Under the pieces are notes generated by a model, which saw nothing but the letters and a program-made list of their open reading frames with translations, had not been told where the DNA came from and ran no database searches. The translations under genes were made by a program, and so were the position numbers. Positions 5,970 to 14,804 of a stretch of DNA of 43,655 bases are shown in pieces. The stretch comes from Verrucomicrobiota bacterium (GTDB lineage: Bacteria > Verrucomicrobiota > Verrucomicrobiia > Chthoniobacterales > Chthoniobacteraceae): positions 1 through 43,655 of the forward strand of contig VFJQ01000105.1 of assembly GCA_009885995.1 (NCBI GenBank). The letters run 5' to 3'. Each line of letters opens with the position of its first letter. The stretch's first letter is position 1.

Positions 5970-8090
5970 ATGGACCCTGTTTCGCCAGCCGCCACGCCGC
6001 GGGAACGTGACCCCAGCTCGTGGTGGTTCCTCATCCACACGAAGCTCTACCGCTACCGCGCCCTGCTGCGCAAATACTGGTGGATCGTTGTCTTCACCAC
6101 CTGCGCCGGCCTCGCCGGCAGTTCGTGGTTCGTCGCTCGGCAAAAAGTCGTCTATGCGTCCACTGGGCGCATGATGGTCAGCGGCAAGATCAATCTCCCC
6201 GAGGGCGCCATCTACGCCGAGGAGATGAACTTTTTCATGAGCACCCAACGGGAACTCATGCAGGACGAAGCCGTCCGTCAGCGCGCTCAGGAGTGCGTCC
6301 GATCCACCTCGCCCGCCACCCCCATCGGGCCCATCACCCTCACCGTCGCGCCCCTGCCGCAGACATCCATCTTCATCCTCACGGCCAGCGGGAGCGAGCC
6401 GGACTATCCGCAGAAATTCGTCGATGCGATCATGCAGGAATTCATCGCCACGCGCCGCGAACTGCGCTCCGAGAAAGGCGAGACGATGGGTAGCGCCATT
6501 GCTGACGAGATCGCCCGCGTCCAAGCTGAGCTCAGGAAGGACGACGAAAAGCTCATCGCTTTCCAGCGCGAGAATAACATCGGTTTCCTCGAGCAGGAGG
6601 GAAACAGCGCTGGCGCCTTCCTCTCCAAGCTCAATACCCAGCTCGCCGAACTGAAGACCGAGTCGCAACTCCTCGAACTCTTCGAGCTCGACCAGGACAT
6701 CGCCCGCAAGCAGCGCTCCACGCCCGACACCTCAGAGCCCAACTCCTCGCGCGAAGGCGATCTGCGCAAACCTACACTCCAAGGGCCCGAACGCGGCTAC
6801 CTGCAAGCCCGGCAGCAACTCGAACTTCTCCGCACAGAGCGCGCCGATTACGCGAAGGATCTCAAGCCGAAGCACCCAATCGTCGTCGAGTTCGACCGCA
6901 AAATCGTGCAGCAGGAGCAACTCATCGAGACCTTCCGCAAGCAGAGTGCCGACGACCTCCAACGCCGCCGCGAAGCCGCGCGCCTCGAAATCCAGAACCT
7001 GGAAGCGACCATCAAGGAGTGGAGCGCGAAGGCCCTCGATCTCAGCCAGCGCCTCGCCGAATACAACAGCATCCAGACCGCCACCGCGCAAAAGCGCACC
7101 CAGCTCGAATCGCTCAGCCGATCCAAGGGCACCGTCGAGATCAACCGCAACGTCGATCAAGACGTCGTCTCGGTCCGCCAGAAAGCCAGCGTGGCGCAGG
7201 CTCAGAAACCCGGCGTCATCCGCACCATCGCGCTCGGCGTCGCCTTCGGTCTCCTCGCCGGGCTGCTCATCCTCGTGCTCTTCGATCAACTCGACGATCG
7301 TGTCGCTTCGTTCAGCGAGTTTCAGGTTCACTTCGTCGATCGCGTCCTCGCACAGATCCCCAGCGCGGCGGGCCGCAAGTCCGCCGACAATCTCGAGTTG
7401 CTCACCCTTGACGACGAGCGGCACTCCTTTTCCGAGGCATTCCGTTCGCTCCGCTCCTCCATCTTCTTCCTGCCGGTCGAAGGCGCGCCGCCGAAGACCC
7501 TGCTCATCACCAGCGCCACGCCCAACGAAGGCAAGAGCACCGTCGCGATGAACTGCGCCCTCACCATCGCACTTTCCGGTTCGCGAGTGTTGCTCATCGA
7601 TGGCGATCTTCGCCGCGGCGAGATCCATCGCGTCTTCGGGCTGAAAAACGAACTTGGCTTTAGCGACGTCCTTACCGGCACCTGCACGTTGGATGCCGCC
7701 GTGCAATCCACGCATGTGCCTACCCTTTCACTGCTCTCGGTCGGTGCCACGGTATCGAATCCCGGTGAGCTCTACCTCAGCTCTGCGACCGACCGTTTTC
7801 TCAAGGAAGTCTATCCCACCTACGACTACATCATCATCGACAGCTCGCCCGTCATGGCAGCCGATGACACGACCAGCCTCGCGCCGAAAACCGACGCCAC
7901 GATCTTCGTCTTCCGCTTCACGTCGTCGAGCGCACGCGTCAGCCGCAAGGCCATCGAATTCCTCCGCGATCGCCAGGCGAATATCATCGGCATCGTCTGC
8001 AACGACGTCTCCGAGGCGATGCAGGAATACCATTACCACCGCTACCCCGACTACTGCGGCCCGGCAAAAAAACGCGCCGCCACGACCTGA
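5970..8090 (+). CDS. Wzc-type polysaccharide copolymerase with BY-kinase domain
   Basis: A 706-residue inner-membrane protein that controls chain length and export and autophosphorylates on tyrosine. A Wzz-type region has a first membrane segment near 35-55, a long periplasmic coiled coil (about 160-400) and a second membrane segment near 415-440. The cytoplasmic BY-kinase has Walker A TPNEGKST (K522), Walker A' LLIDGDLRR (D544, D546) and Walker B YIIIDSSP (D624). The C-terminus carries a tyrosine cluster (Y687, Y689, Y692, Y695), the expected autophosphorylation site. All kinase motifs are intact. Its presence beside an ABC exporter is unusual, since Wzc-type kinases normally partner Wzy-dependent systems. 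Confidence 0.94.
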   Translation: MDPVSPAATPRERDPSSWWFLIHTKLYRYRALLRKYWWIVVFTTCAGLAGSSWFVARQKVVYASTGRMMVSGKINLPEGAIYAEEMNFFMSTQRELMQDEAVRQRAQECVRSTSPATPIGPITLTVAPLPQTSIFILTASGSEPDYPQKFVDAIMQEFIATRRELRSEKGETMGSAIADEIARVQAELRKDDEKLIAFQRENNIGFLEQEGNSAGAFLSKLNTQLAELKTESQLLELFELDQDIARKQRSTPDTSEPNSSREGDLRKPTLQGPERGYLQARQQLELLRTERADYAKDLKPKHPIVVEFDRKIVQQEQLIETFRKQSADDLQRRREAARLEIQNLEATIKEWSAKALDLSQRLAEYNSIQTATAQKRTQLESLSRSKGTVEINRNVDQDVVSVRQKASVAQAQKPGVIRTIALGVAFGLLAGLLILVLFDQLDDRVASFSEFQVHFVDRVLAQIPSAAGRKSADNLELLTLDDERHSFSEAFRSLRSSIFFLPVEGAPPKTLLITSATPNEGKSTVAMNCALTIALSGSRVLLIDGDLRRGEIHRVFGLKNELGFSDVLTGTCTLDAAVQSTHVPTLSLLSVGATVSNPGELYLSSATDRFLKEVYPTYDYIIIDSSPVMAADDTTSLAPKTDATIFVFRFTSSSARVSRKAIEFLRDRQANIIGIVCNDVSEAMQEYHYHRYPDYCGPAKKRAATT

Positions 8091-8093
8091 GTC

Positions 8094-9098
8094 ATGGCCG
8101 ACCGTGTCGCGCTCATCACCGGCATCACCGGTCAGGACGGTTCGTATCTTGCCGACTTGCTGTTGGAAAAAGGCTACCGCGTCCACGGCCTCGTGCGCCG
8201 CATCGCCCTCGAATCTCCCGAGACCCGCCTCACCCGCATCGCGCACCTTCTCGACCGCGTCGAGTTGCACACCGCCTCGCTCGAAAGCTTCGCCAGCCTG
8301 CACAAAGTCCTGCAGCGCGTCCGTCCCGACGAATGCTACCACCTCGCCGCATCGAGTTTCGTTAGTTACTCGTTCGATGAAGACGAGTTCGCCATGCTCA
8401 ACGCGAACATCGTCAGCACGCTGCACCTGCTCTCCGCGATCCACACCGTCGTGCCGCAGAGCCGCTTCTACTTTGCAGGCACCAGCGAAATGTTCGGCGC
8501 CGCCCGCGAGACGCCGCAGCACGAGCACAGCGCCTTCATCCCGCGCAGCATGTATGGCATCTCGAAAGTCGCCGGCTTCGACCTCGTGCGAAACTACCGC
8601 GAACGCCACCGCCTCCACGCCAGCAGCGGCATCCTCTTCAACCACGAGAGCCCGCGTCGCAGCCCCGAGTTCGTCACCCAAAAAATAGCCACCGGCGCCG
8701 CCCGCATCCGCGCTGGCCTCGCCACCGCACTCCAGCTCGGCAACCTCGACGCCCGCCGCGATTGGGGCCACGCGCGCGACTATGTCCGCGCCATGTGGCT
8801 CATGCTCCAGCGCGAGGAACCGTCCGACTTCGTCATCGCCACCGGCGTCACCCATACCGTCCGCGACTTCTGCGCTCGCGCCTTCGCCCGCGCCGGGCTC
8901 GCGTGGGAAAACCACGTCGCCAGCGATGAACGCCTCTTCCGCGGCAGCGAGACGCGCGAACTCCGCGGCGACGCCACCCGTGCGCGGGAACTCCTCGGTT
9001 GGACGCCTGAAACCGATTTCGACCACCTCGTCGCCGAGATGACCGATGCCGCCTGCGCCGCGCTGAGCCCAGCCACACGCCCCAGCGCCGCAGCATGA
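8094..9098 (+). CDS. gmd: GDP-mannose 4,6-dehydratase
   Basis: A 334-residue short-chain dehydrogenase/reductase enzyme converting GDP-D-mannose to GDP-4-keto-6-deoxy-D-mannose, the precursor of GDP-fucose, GDP-rhamnose or GDP-perosamine. It has the NAD(P) motif TGITGQDG (G10, G13, G16), the active-site Tyr154-x3-Lys158 (YGISK), and the family-specific blocks ILFNHESPRR, RDWGHARDYV and FVIATG. It is the only nucleotide-sugar enzyme in the window; no GDP-fucose synthase, reductase or aminotransferase follows, so the second step must be encoded elsewhere. Its stop overlaps the permease start by 4 bases. Confidence 0.93.
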   Translation: MADRVALITGITGQDGSYLADLLLEKGYRVHGLVRRIALESPETRLTRIAHLLDRVELHTASLESFASLHKVLQRVRPDECYHLAASSFVSYSFDEDEFAMLNANIVSTLHLLSAIHTVVPQSRFYFAGTSEMFGAARETPQHEHSAFIPRSMYGISKVAGFDLVRNYRERHRLHASSGILFNHESPRRSPEFVTQKIATGAARIRAGLATALQLGNLDARRDWGHARDYVRAMWLMLQREEPSDFVIATGVTHTVRDFCARAFARAGLAWENHVASDERLFRGSETRELRGDATRARELLGWTPETDFDHLVAEMTDAACAALSPATRPSAAA

Positions 9099-9919
9099 GC
9101 GACGCGGCGCCGCTCGTCCGCATCCGCCCGCCCGCCCGCTGGGCGGCACTCGACCTCCGCGCGCTCTGGCGGTTCCGGGGTCTGCTTTGGGCGCTCTCGC
9201 TGCGCGACATCAAGCTGCGCTACCGCCAGACCGCGCTCGGCGTGCTCTGGGTCGTCTTCCAGCCGCTGCTCGGCGCTGGCATCTTCGCGTTTGTCTTCGG
9301 CCGCGTCGCCAAGCTCGACAGCGGCGGCGTGCCTTACGTCATCTTCTGCTACGCTGGCCTGCTCGCGTGGAATCTCTTCAGCAACACCGTCATCAAAGCC
9401 TCCGGCTCCCTTATCAGCAACGCCGCGCTCGTCTCGAAAGTCTTCTTCCCGCGCCTGCTCCTCCCATTCTCCGCCGCGATCTCCAGCCTCCTCGACTTCG
9501 CCATCGCCCTCGCCGCCGGCTTCGCGCTCATGTTCGCGCAAGGCTTCACGCCCTCGCCCTCGCCGCTCCTCCTGCTCCTGCTTCTGCTTCTGCTCGTCCT
9601 CGCCCTCGGCCTCGGCCTGATCGGCTCCGCGCTCGCCGTGGCCTACCGCGACGTGATCCACCTGCTCCCCGTCGCGTTGCAGTTGCTGCTCTACGCCTCG
9701 CCGGTCGCCTACGCCATCGCAGTCATCCCGACGGAGTGGCGTGAAATCTACGCGCTCAACCCGCTCGCGCCGCTGCTCGAGAGCTTCCGCGCCGCTCTGC
9801 TCGGCGGCGCGATCGACCCGTGCGCCATCGCCTACGCAGCCGCCGTCACGCTGGTCGTCTTCCTGGCCGGCGTGCTCGTCTTCCGCCACCGCGAGCGCCA
9901 ATTCGCCGATGTCATCTGA
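9095..9919 (+). CDS. wzm: ABC-2 type polysaccharide exporter permease (Wzm-like)
   Basis: A 274-residue membrane permease for exporting an undecaprenyl-linked polysaccharide across the inner membrane. The N-terminal cytoplasmic helix has LSLRDIKLRYRQTALG, a hallmark of the Wzm/KpsM/TagG group. Six hydrophobic segments follow, with KVFFPRLLLP between the second and third. A run of ten consecutive Leu (residues 158-167) in the fourth segment is encoded by imperfect CTC/CTG/CTT triplets (9566-9595). It starts with ATG inside the gmd stop (ATGA) and overlaps the ATPase gene by 11 bp, so the two subunits are made together. Confidence 0.93.
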   Translation: MSDAAPLVRIRPPARWAALDLRALWRFRGLLWALSLRDIKLRYRQTALGVLWVVFQPLLGAGIFAFVFGRVAKLDSGGVPYVIFCYAGLLAWNLFSNTVIKASGSLISNAALVSKVFFPRLLLPFSAAISSLLDFAIALAAGFALMFAQGFTPSPSPLLLLLLLLLLVLALGLGLIGSALAVAYRDVIHLLPVALQLLLYASPVAYAIAVIPTEWREIYALNPLAPLLESFRAALLGGAIDPCAIAYAAAVTLVVFLAGVLVFRHRERQFADVI

Positions 9920-11153
9920 ACTCGCCATCTCCGCCCGCGGCGTCGGCAAGGTCTTCGACGTCGCCCGCACGCAGCCGCGCGCGACCACACTCGGCGAGTT
10001 GCTCGTCGAGAAAATGCGTCACCCGTTTTCCCGCGCCGAGCGCACCGTCAAGTTTCACGCCCTGAGCGACGTCAGCTTCGATGTGAAGCGCGGCGAAGTC
10101 CTCGGCATCGTCGGCCGCAATGGCGCCGGCAAATCCACGCTGCTCAAGATCCTCTCGCAGATCACCCCGCCGACCACTGGCGAGATCGATCTCCACGGCC
10201 GCGTCGGCTCCCTGCTCGAAGTCGGCACCGGCTTCCATCCCGAGCTCACCGGCCGCGAAAACATCTACCTCAACGGCGCCATCCTCGGCATGACCCAGCG
10301 CGAGATCCGCCGCCGCTTCGACGAGATCGTCGCCTTCGCCGAGGTCGAGCAATTCCTCGACACCCCCGTGAAGCGCTACTCCTCCGGGATGTATGTGCGG
10401 CTCGCCTTCGCCGTCGCCGCACACCTCGAACCCGAGATCCTCGTCGTCGATGAAGTCCTCGCCGTCGGCGACATGGCCTTCCAGAAAAAGTGCCTCGGCA
10501 AAATGGGCGACGTCGCCCGCAACGAAGGCCGCACCATCCTCTTCGTCAGCCACAACGTCGCCGCCGTCCGCGCCCTCTGCCACCGCGCCATCCTCCTCGA
10601 CGCTGGGCGCAAAGTCCTCGACGGCGACGTGGCCGAAGTCCTCCGCGCCTACCTCGCGCTCGATCCCTGCGCGCCCGCCCTCCTCACGTGGAGCGCCGCC
10701 GATGCTCCGCAGCAGGCCGGCTTCCGCTACCTCAGCGTCTCCATCGTCAACTCCCGCGGCGAACCCGCGGCCACGCTCGCGCACGACGAAGCCTTCTCCA
10801 TCCACCTCGCCTACGAACTCGACCGCCCGCTCCCCGGCCTGCGCGTCGGCTTCCTCATGCAGAACCACGAGGGCGTGGAAATCTGCGGCTCGAACGACGT
10901 CCACTCCGCCGCCCCCGAGAGCCGCGTGCGCGGCCGATACCTCAGCCGGTGCGACTTCCCCGCCCACGTCCTCAACGAAGGCCGCTTCCAGCTCCGCTTC
11001 GGCGCCGACGTGCCCCACGGTCCCGTCGATATCCTCACTCCCTTCTGCCTCGAATTCACCGTCGAGGACCACGAACGCCACGGCGAATCCCGCCGCCGCC
11101 TCCCCGGCGTCCTGCGCCCCCGACTCGCATGGACACTCGCCCCCGCCCCGTGA
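9909..11153 (+). CDS. wzt: Polysaccharide ABC exporter ATPase with C-terminal sugar-binding domain (Wzt-like)
   Basis: A 414-residue ATPase partner of the permease. The nucleotide-binding domain (about 1-245) has Walker A GRNGAGKST (K75), the signature YSSGMYVRL (G160), Walker B ILVVDEVLAVGD (D181-E182) and the H-loop FVSHN. The TGRENIYLNG block and the early insertion are typical of Wzt/TagH. Residues about 265-405 form an extra beta-sandwich domain like the carbohydrate-binding C-terminus of E. coli O9a Wzt, which recognises a capped non-reducing end. The start at 9909 was chosen because homology begins there and it overlaps the permease by 11 bp. The next gene, an FkbM methyltransferase, overlaps by 4 bases. 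Confidence 0.93.
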   Translation: MSSELAISARGVGKVFDVARTQPRATTLGELLVEKMRHPFSRAERTVKFHALSDVSFDVKRGEVLGIVGRNGAGKSTLLKILSQITPPTTGEIDLHGRVGSLLEVGTGFHPELTGRENIYLNGAILGMTQREIRRRFDEIVAFAEVEQFLDTPVKRYSSGMYVRLAFAVAAHLEPEILVVDEVLAVGDMAFQKKCLGKMGDVARNEGRTILFVSHNVAAVRALCHRAILLDAGRKVLDGDVAEVLRAYLALDPCAPALLTWSAADAPQQAGFRYLSVSIVNSRGEPAATLAHDEAFSIHLAYELDRPLPGLRVGFLMQNHEGVEICGSNDVHSAAPESRVRGRYLSRCDFPAHVLNEGRFQLRFGADVPHGPVDILTPFCLEFTVEDHERHGESRRRLPGVLRPRLAWTLAPAP

Positions 11154-11989
11154 GCACCGCGAAGCGAATCCGCGCCGCGCTCTGGCGCACCGTGCTCGCC
11201 TCGCGCGGCCTGCGCCAGCGCCTCGCCTGGCAGTTGCGACACCACTACCCCGCCGATCTCGACGCCCGCGTGCCCATCGGCGAAGGGCTCGCCAGCCCGC
11301 TCTTCGACGACGAGCTCAGCGCCTCCTTCGCCGAGATCTTCTTCCAGGCGGAATACGCCCCGCTGCTCGACCTCATCCCGCTCCCCCGCCGCTGGATCGA
11401 CCTCGGCTGTTACGCCGGCTTTTTCTCCCTCTGGCTGGAAAGGGAGCGCCGGCGCCGCAGCGAACGCACCCCGTCCGAGGCGCTCCTCGTCGATGCCAAC
11501 ACCTCGCTGCGCGGCCGGATCGAACAGCTCATCGCTATCAACGCCCTCGCCCCCGCGTGGCAGCACCGCTGCGGCGCCATCGCCCCCGGCAGAGGCGAGT
11601 GCGAATACATCGAGCGCCCCTACATGGCCTCCTCGCTCGGCGCGCTCGACGCCGCGCCCGGCACGCGCGTCCGCATCCCCGTGCTCGGCGACGACGAACT
11701 GCTGCGCGTCTTCCCACCTCCCTTCGACCTGCTGAAGGCCGACATCGAAGGCGCCGAGTCCGAACTCCTGCGGCACTACCCGCGCCTGCTCGCCGCCACC
11801 CGGCACCTCTGCGTCGAGTGGCACTCCTGGCACGCCGCCGGTAGCGGACGCGCCGGCATCGAGCAGATGGCCGCCACGCACGGCTTCACCCTCGCACGCG
11901 AGATCCAGCCCCCGCGCGCAGTCGCCAGCGGTGGCGAGACCGGAGTCCTCCTTTTCACCCGCCCCAGCCCCGACGATGCCAGCGCTTGA
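11150..11989 (+). CDS. FkbM-family methyltransferase
   Basis: About 279 residues from GTG 11150, which forms a GTGA overlap with the wzt stop; an in-frame ATG at 11129 would add seven residues. It is a predicted SAM-dependent O-methyltransferase. The SAM-binding motif WIDLGCYAGFFSLWL is near residue 83, and the FkbM-typical block LLKADIEGAE lies in the C-terminal half. Its close coupling to a Wzt with a sugar-binding domain suggests it could methylate the growing chain end, but the acceptor cannot be read from sequence. Confidence 0.85.
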   Translation: MSTAKRIRAALWRTVLASRGLRQRLAWQLRHHYPADLDARVPIGEGLASPLFDDELSASFAEIFFQAEYAPLLDLIPLPRRWIDLGCYAGFFSLWLERERRRRSERTPSEALLVDANTSLRGRIEQLIAINALAPAWQHRCGAIAPGRGECEYIERPYMASSLGALDAAPGTRVRIPVLGDDELLRVFPPPFDLLKADIEGAESELLRHYPRLLAATRHLCVEWHSWHAAGSGRAGIEQMAATHGFTLAREIQPPRAVASGGETGVLLFTRPSPDDASA

Positions 11990-13016
11990 TCTCACGCGCT
12001 GGGCCATCATCGGCTACAAGGACGAAACGGGCCTCGGCCGCATGAGCGCCAATCTGCGCGCGCTGCTCGCTCCGATCCGCTTCCTCGTGCTTCCGTCGCG
12101 CCGCATCACGGGTCATCCGCTCGCGGCGGATGAGGCCGCTTTCGATCCCGCGGCGTCCGAGCCGGAGATCGAGCGCACGCTCGCGGGATTGGCGGGCGTG
12201 ATATTTTTCGAAGCCATTCCTCACCCCGCGCTGCTCGCCGCCGCTCGCCGGCTTGGCATCGCGACCGTGTGCGTGCCGATGTGGGAGTGGTTTAACCCCG
12301 CGGAGAAATCGTGGCCGCTTTGCTCGCGCTTCATTTGCCCGAATGAGATGTGCCGTGGCGTCCTCGCGCGGCTCGGCTTTCACAACTCCGCAGTGCTCCC
12401 ATGGCCCGTCGATCTCGGCGCGCTCCCGCACCGCGAAATCGCAGGCCCGGCGCTCACCTTTGTGCATAACGCCGGCATCTTCGAGCCCGACGACCGCAAG
12501 GGCACGCGCATCGCCATCGATGCGTTTCGCCGCGTGAAGCTGCCCGGCTTGCGCCTCATCCTCCGCTCGCAGAATGCGCTGCCTTTCGATCCCGGCGATC
12601 CGCGCATCGAGATCCGCAGCGGCAACCTCCCGCGCCACGCCGATCTTTACAGCGAGGGCCATGTCGTCATTCAGGCATCCAAGGCCGAGGGGCTGGGCTT
12701 CGGTGTGCTCGAGGCCGTGGCCAGCGGCATGCCGGTGATCACGACGGATTATCCGCCGATGAACGAATCCGTCCGGCAGGGATCGATGCTTGTTTCCACG
12801 CGCTGGGGGAGAGGGGACGCGCACCAGAGTTCCTATATCGCGCACGCGCATTTCAAAGTCCCGCGGGTTTCCTCGCTCGCACGGCGGATCGCCTGGTGCG
12901 CGAAGCACGACATGGAGCCCATCAGCGCCGCGAATCGCGCATGGGCGCTGGAAACCTTCGACCGGGAGCGCCTGCGCCGCTCGTGGATGGATGAACTCGG
13001 AGCCCTGATCCGATGA
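11976..13016 (+). CDS. Glycosyltransferase, GT4-like
   Basis: A 346-residue GT-B fold enzyme. The N-terminal half is unusual and short on classical motifs. The C-terminal donor-binding half has the E-x7-E element EGLGFGVLE followed by AVASGMPVITTDYPP, characteristic of GT4 retaining transferases. A TFVHNAGIFEPDDRKG block precedes it where GT4 enzymes usually carry their N-lobe/C-lobe junction. The start at 11976 overlaps the methyltransferase by 14 bp. Donor and acceptor are unknown. Confidence 0.85.
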   Translation: MPALDLTRWAIIGYKDETGLGRMSANLRALLAPIRFLVLPSRRITGHPLAADEAAFDPAASEPEIERTLAGLAGVIFFEAIPHPALLAAARRLGIATVCVPMWEWFNPAEKSWPLCSRFICPNEMCRGVLARLGFHNSAVLPWPVDLGALPHREIAGPALTFVHNAGIFEPDDRKGTRIAIDAFRRVKLPGLRLILRSQNALPFDPGDPRIEIRSGNLPRHADLYSEGHVVIQASKAEGLGFGVLEAVASGMPVITTDYPPMNESVRQGSMLVSTRWGRGDAHQSSYIAHAHFKVPRVSSLARRIAWCAKHDMEPISAANRAWALETFDRERLRRSWMDELGALIR

Positions 13017-14092
13017 ATGCGGCGCGCCCCCTCGTCAGCGTCGTCATGCCACTGCACAACGCCGGGCCGTTTGTCCGCGAGGCGGTGGGAAGCGTGCTCG
13101 CGCAGACGTATCGCGACTTTGAACTGCTCATCGTCGATGACGCCTCGACGGATGACGGCGCCGCCGTGGTCGCCTCGTTTCAAGATGCGCGCATTCGTCT
13201 CGTCCGGGAGCCCGAGCAGCGTGGCCCGGCGGCGGCGAGAAACCGCGCGCTGGCGGAAGCGAGCGGGAACTTCATCGCTTTTTTCGACAGCGACGACGTG
13301 GCCCTTCCCACGTGGCTCGCCGAGTCGATCGACTTTCTCGCTGCTCACGCAGACTGTGACATCGTCGGTGCATGGGTCGAGATCATCGACGAGCATGGTG
13401 CGCCGACCGGCGCGATAAACGGGTATCGTGACCGCCCCGAAAAGCTCGCGTCGGTCATGCTGTTCACCAATTGCCTGCCCACGTCGACGCTCGTCATGCG
13501 AGCGCGATGTCTCGAAGGTCGCAGCTTCGATCCTACGGTGACATTGGCCTCCGACTACGACCTCTGGGTGCGGCTGGTCACTTCACATCAGGCGTGCGTC
13601 TTGCAGAAGGTTCTCGCGCGTTACCGTGCTCACCCGCAGAGCATCACTCACCGGAAAAGTGCTGCCGCCGAGGAATGTCTCGGGCGCATTGCCCGCTTCC
13701 AATTGGAGAGGCTCGGAGTGACGCCGACGGCTGAGGAATTATCCCTGCACTTGCGGTTGCATCAGCTCACGTTTGGCACGTCGAGGGAGACCGTTCGCGT
13801 CGCTGAGAGTTGGCTGTTGAGGCTCGACGAGGCGAACGCGGGAACGGCCGTCTATCCCCAGCAGCCCTTTCACGAAACACTCGGTGAACGCTGGTTCGCC
13901 ACGTGTCACTCAGCTTGCGGCAACGGGCTTTGGACGTGGCGTCGCTTTCACCGCTCCCGTCTGGCCGGCTGGTTTGCTCCTTCGCAGCAACAGCGTCGCA
14001 GTTTGTTCTACCTGTGCTTGCGCGGTGCCTTGAAAAGATTGTTCCTGCCGTCCACCGGTTCAGCCGCGACGAACGCGATTCCGAACCGCTGA
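13013..14092 (+). CDS. Glycosyltransferase family 2
   Basis: A 359-residue GT-A enzyme. It opens with VSVVMPLHNAGPFV, followed by the nucleotide-binding VDDASTDD, and the metal-binding DSDD at D92-D95 preceded by AAARNRALAEASG. The C-terminal part (from about 230) is variable and probably binds the acceptor. The start gives a 4-base overlap with the preceding gene. Sugar specificity is not predictable. Confidence 0.92.
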   Translation: MNAARPLVSVVMPLHNAGPFVREAVGSVLAQTYRDFELLIVDDASTDDGAAVVASFQDARIRLVREPEQRGPAAARNRALAEASGNFIAFFDSDDVALPTWLAESIDFLAAHADCDIVGAWVEIIDEHGAPTGAINGYRDRPEKLASVMLFTNCLPTSTLVMRARCLEGRSFDPTVTLASDYDLWVRLVTSHQACVLQKVLARYRAHPQSITHRKSAAAEECLGRIARFQLERLGVTPTAEELSLHLRLHQLTFGTSRETVRVAESWLLRLDEANAGTAVYPQQPFHETLGERWFATCHSACGNGLWTWRRFHRSRLAGWFAPSQQQRRSLFYLCLRGALKRLFLPSTGSAATNAIPNR

Positions 14093-14093
14093 T

Positions 14094-14801
14094 ATGTCCG
14101 ACACAGATCCTTTCCTCAATCCCCAGCCCGCGCCGGATCGCCTCTTCGATTACCGGATCCGCCGCGACATTCGTGACGCGCTACTGGCTCAGTTGCCGTT
14201 GTTCCACGGCACTTTGCTCGATGTGGGATGTGGCCGGATGCCTTATCGGCCTCTCGTGACGAACCCGCCCAGCCGCGTCGAGCGCTACGTGGGTCTCGAC
14301 GTCGAGGGAAGTATTGATGCCCGCAGGGACATCACATTCGACGGGCGCAATATCCCGCTCGATGACAACTCCGTGGACACCGCCATGGCCACCGAGGTGC
14401 TCGAACACTGCTCCGAGCCCGACCATTTGCTGCGCGAAATCCGGCGCGTGCTGAAGCCAGAGGGGCTCTTCTTTTTCACCGTCCCATTCCTTTGGCCGCT
14501 GCATGAGGTGCCCCACGATTTCTTTCGCTACACGCCCTACGCCATGCGGAGCCTGCTTGCGCAGGCGGGGTTTTCGGCGATCGAACTCCGCGTCCACGCA
14601 GGATGGGATGCCAGCCTCGCGCAGATGCTTGGACTTTGGCTGAAGTATCGCGGTATGCGTCCGTGGAAGCGCCAGCTCCTCTCCCGCCTCAGCAAGCCGC
14701 TGGTGGCCTTTCTGAACGCCATCGACGAGCGACCCGCCAACCCCGGCGAATCCACCATGTTGACCGGATTCTCCGGGACCGCTCGCAAACCGGCGCACTG
14801 A
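14094..14801 (+). CDS. SAM-dependent methyltransferase (Methyltransf_11 type)
   Basis: A 235-residue class I methyltransferase. Motif I LLDVGCGRMPYRPLV lies near residue 41. MATEVLEHCSEPDHLL and the post-motif RRVLKPEGLFFFTVPF follow, then the HDFFRYTPYAM segment commonly seen in methyltransferases of polysaccharide clusters. One base separates it from the GT2 gene, and the amidotransferase follows after 3 bp. It probably modifies a sugar or lipid-linked intermediate; the substrate is unknown. Confidence 0.88.
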   Translation: MSDTDPFLNPQPAPDRLFDYRIRRDIRDALLAQLPLFHGTLLDVGCGRMPYRPLVTNPPSRVERYVGLDVEGSIDARRDITFDGRNIPLDDNSVDTAMATEVLEHCSEPDHLLREIRRVLKPEGLFFFTVPFLWPLHEVPHDFFRYTPYAMRSLLAQAGFSAIELRVHAGWDASLAQMLGLWLKYRGMRPWKRQLLSRLSKPLVAFLNAIDERPANPGESTMLTGFSGTARKPAH

Positions 14802-14804
14802 ACG

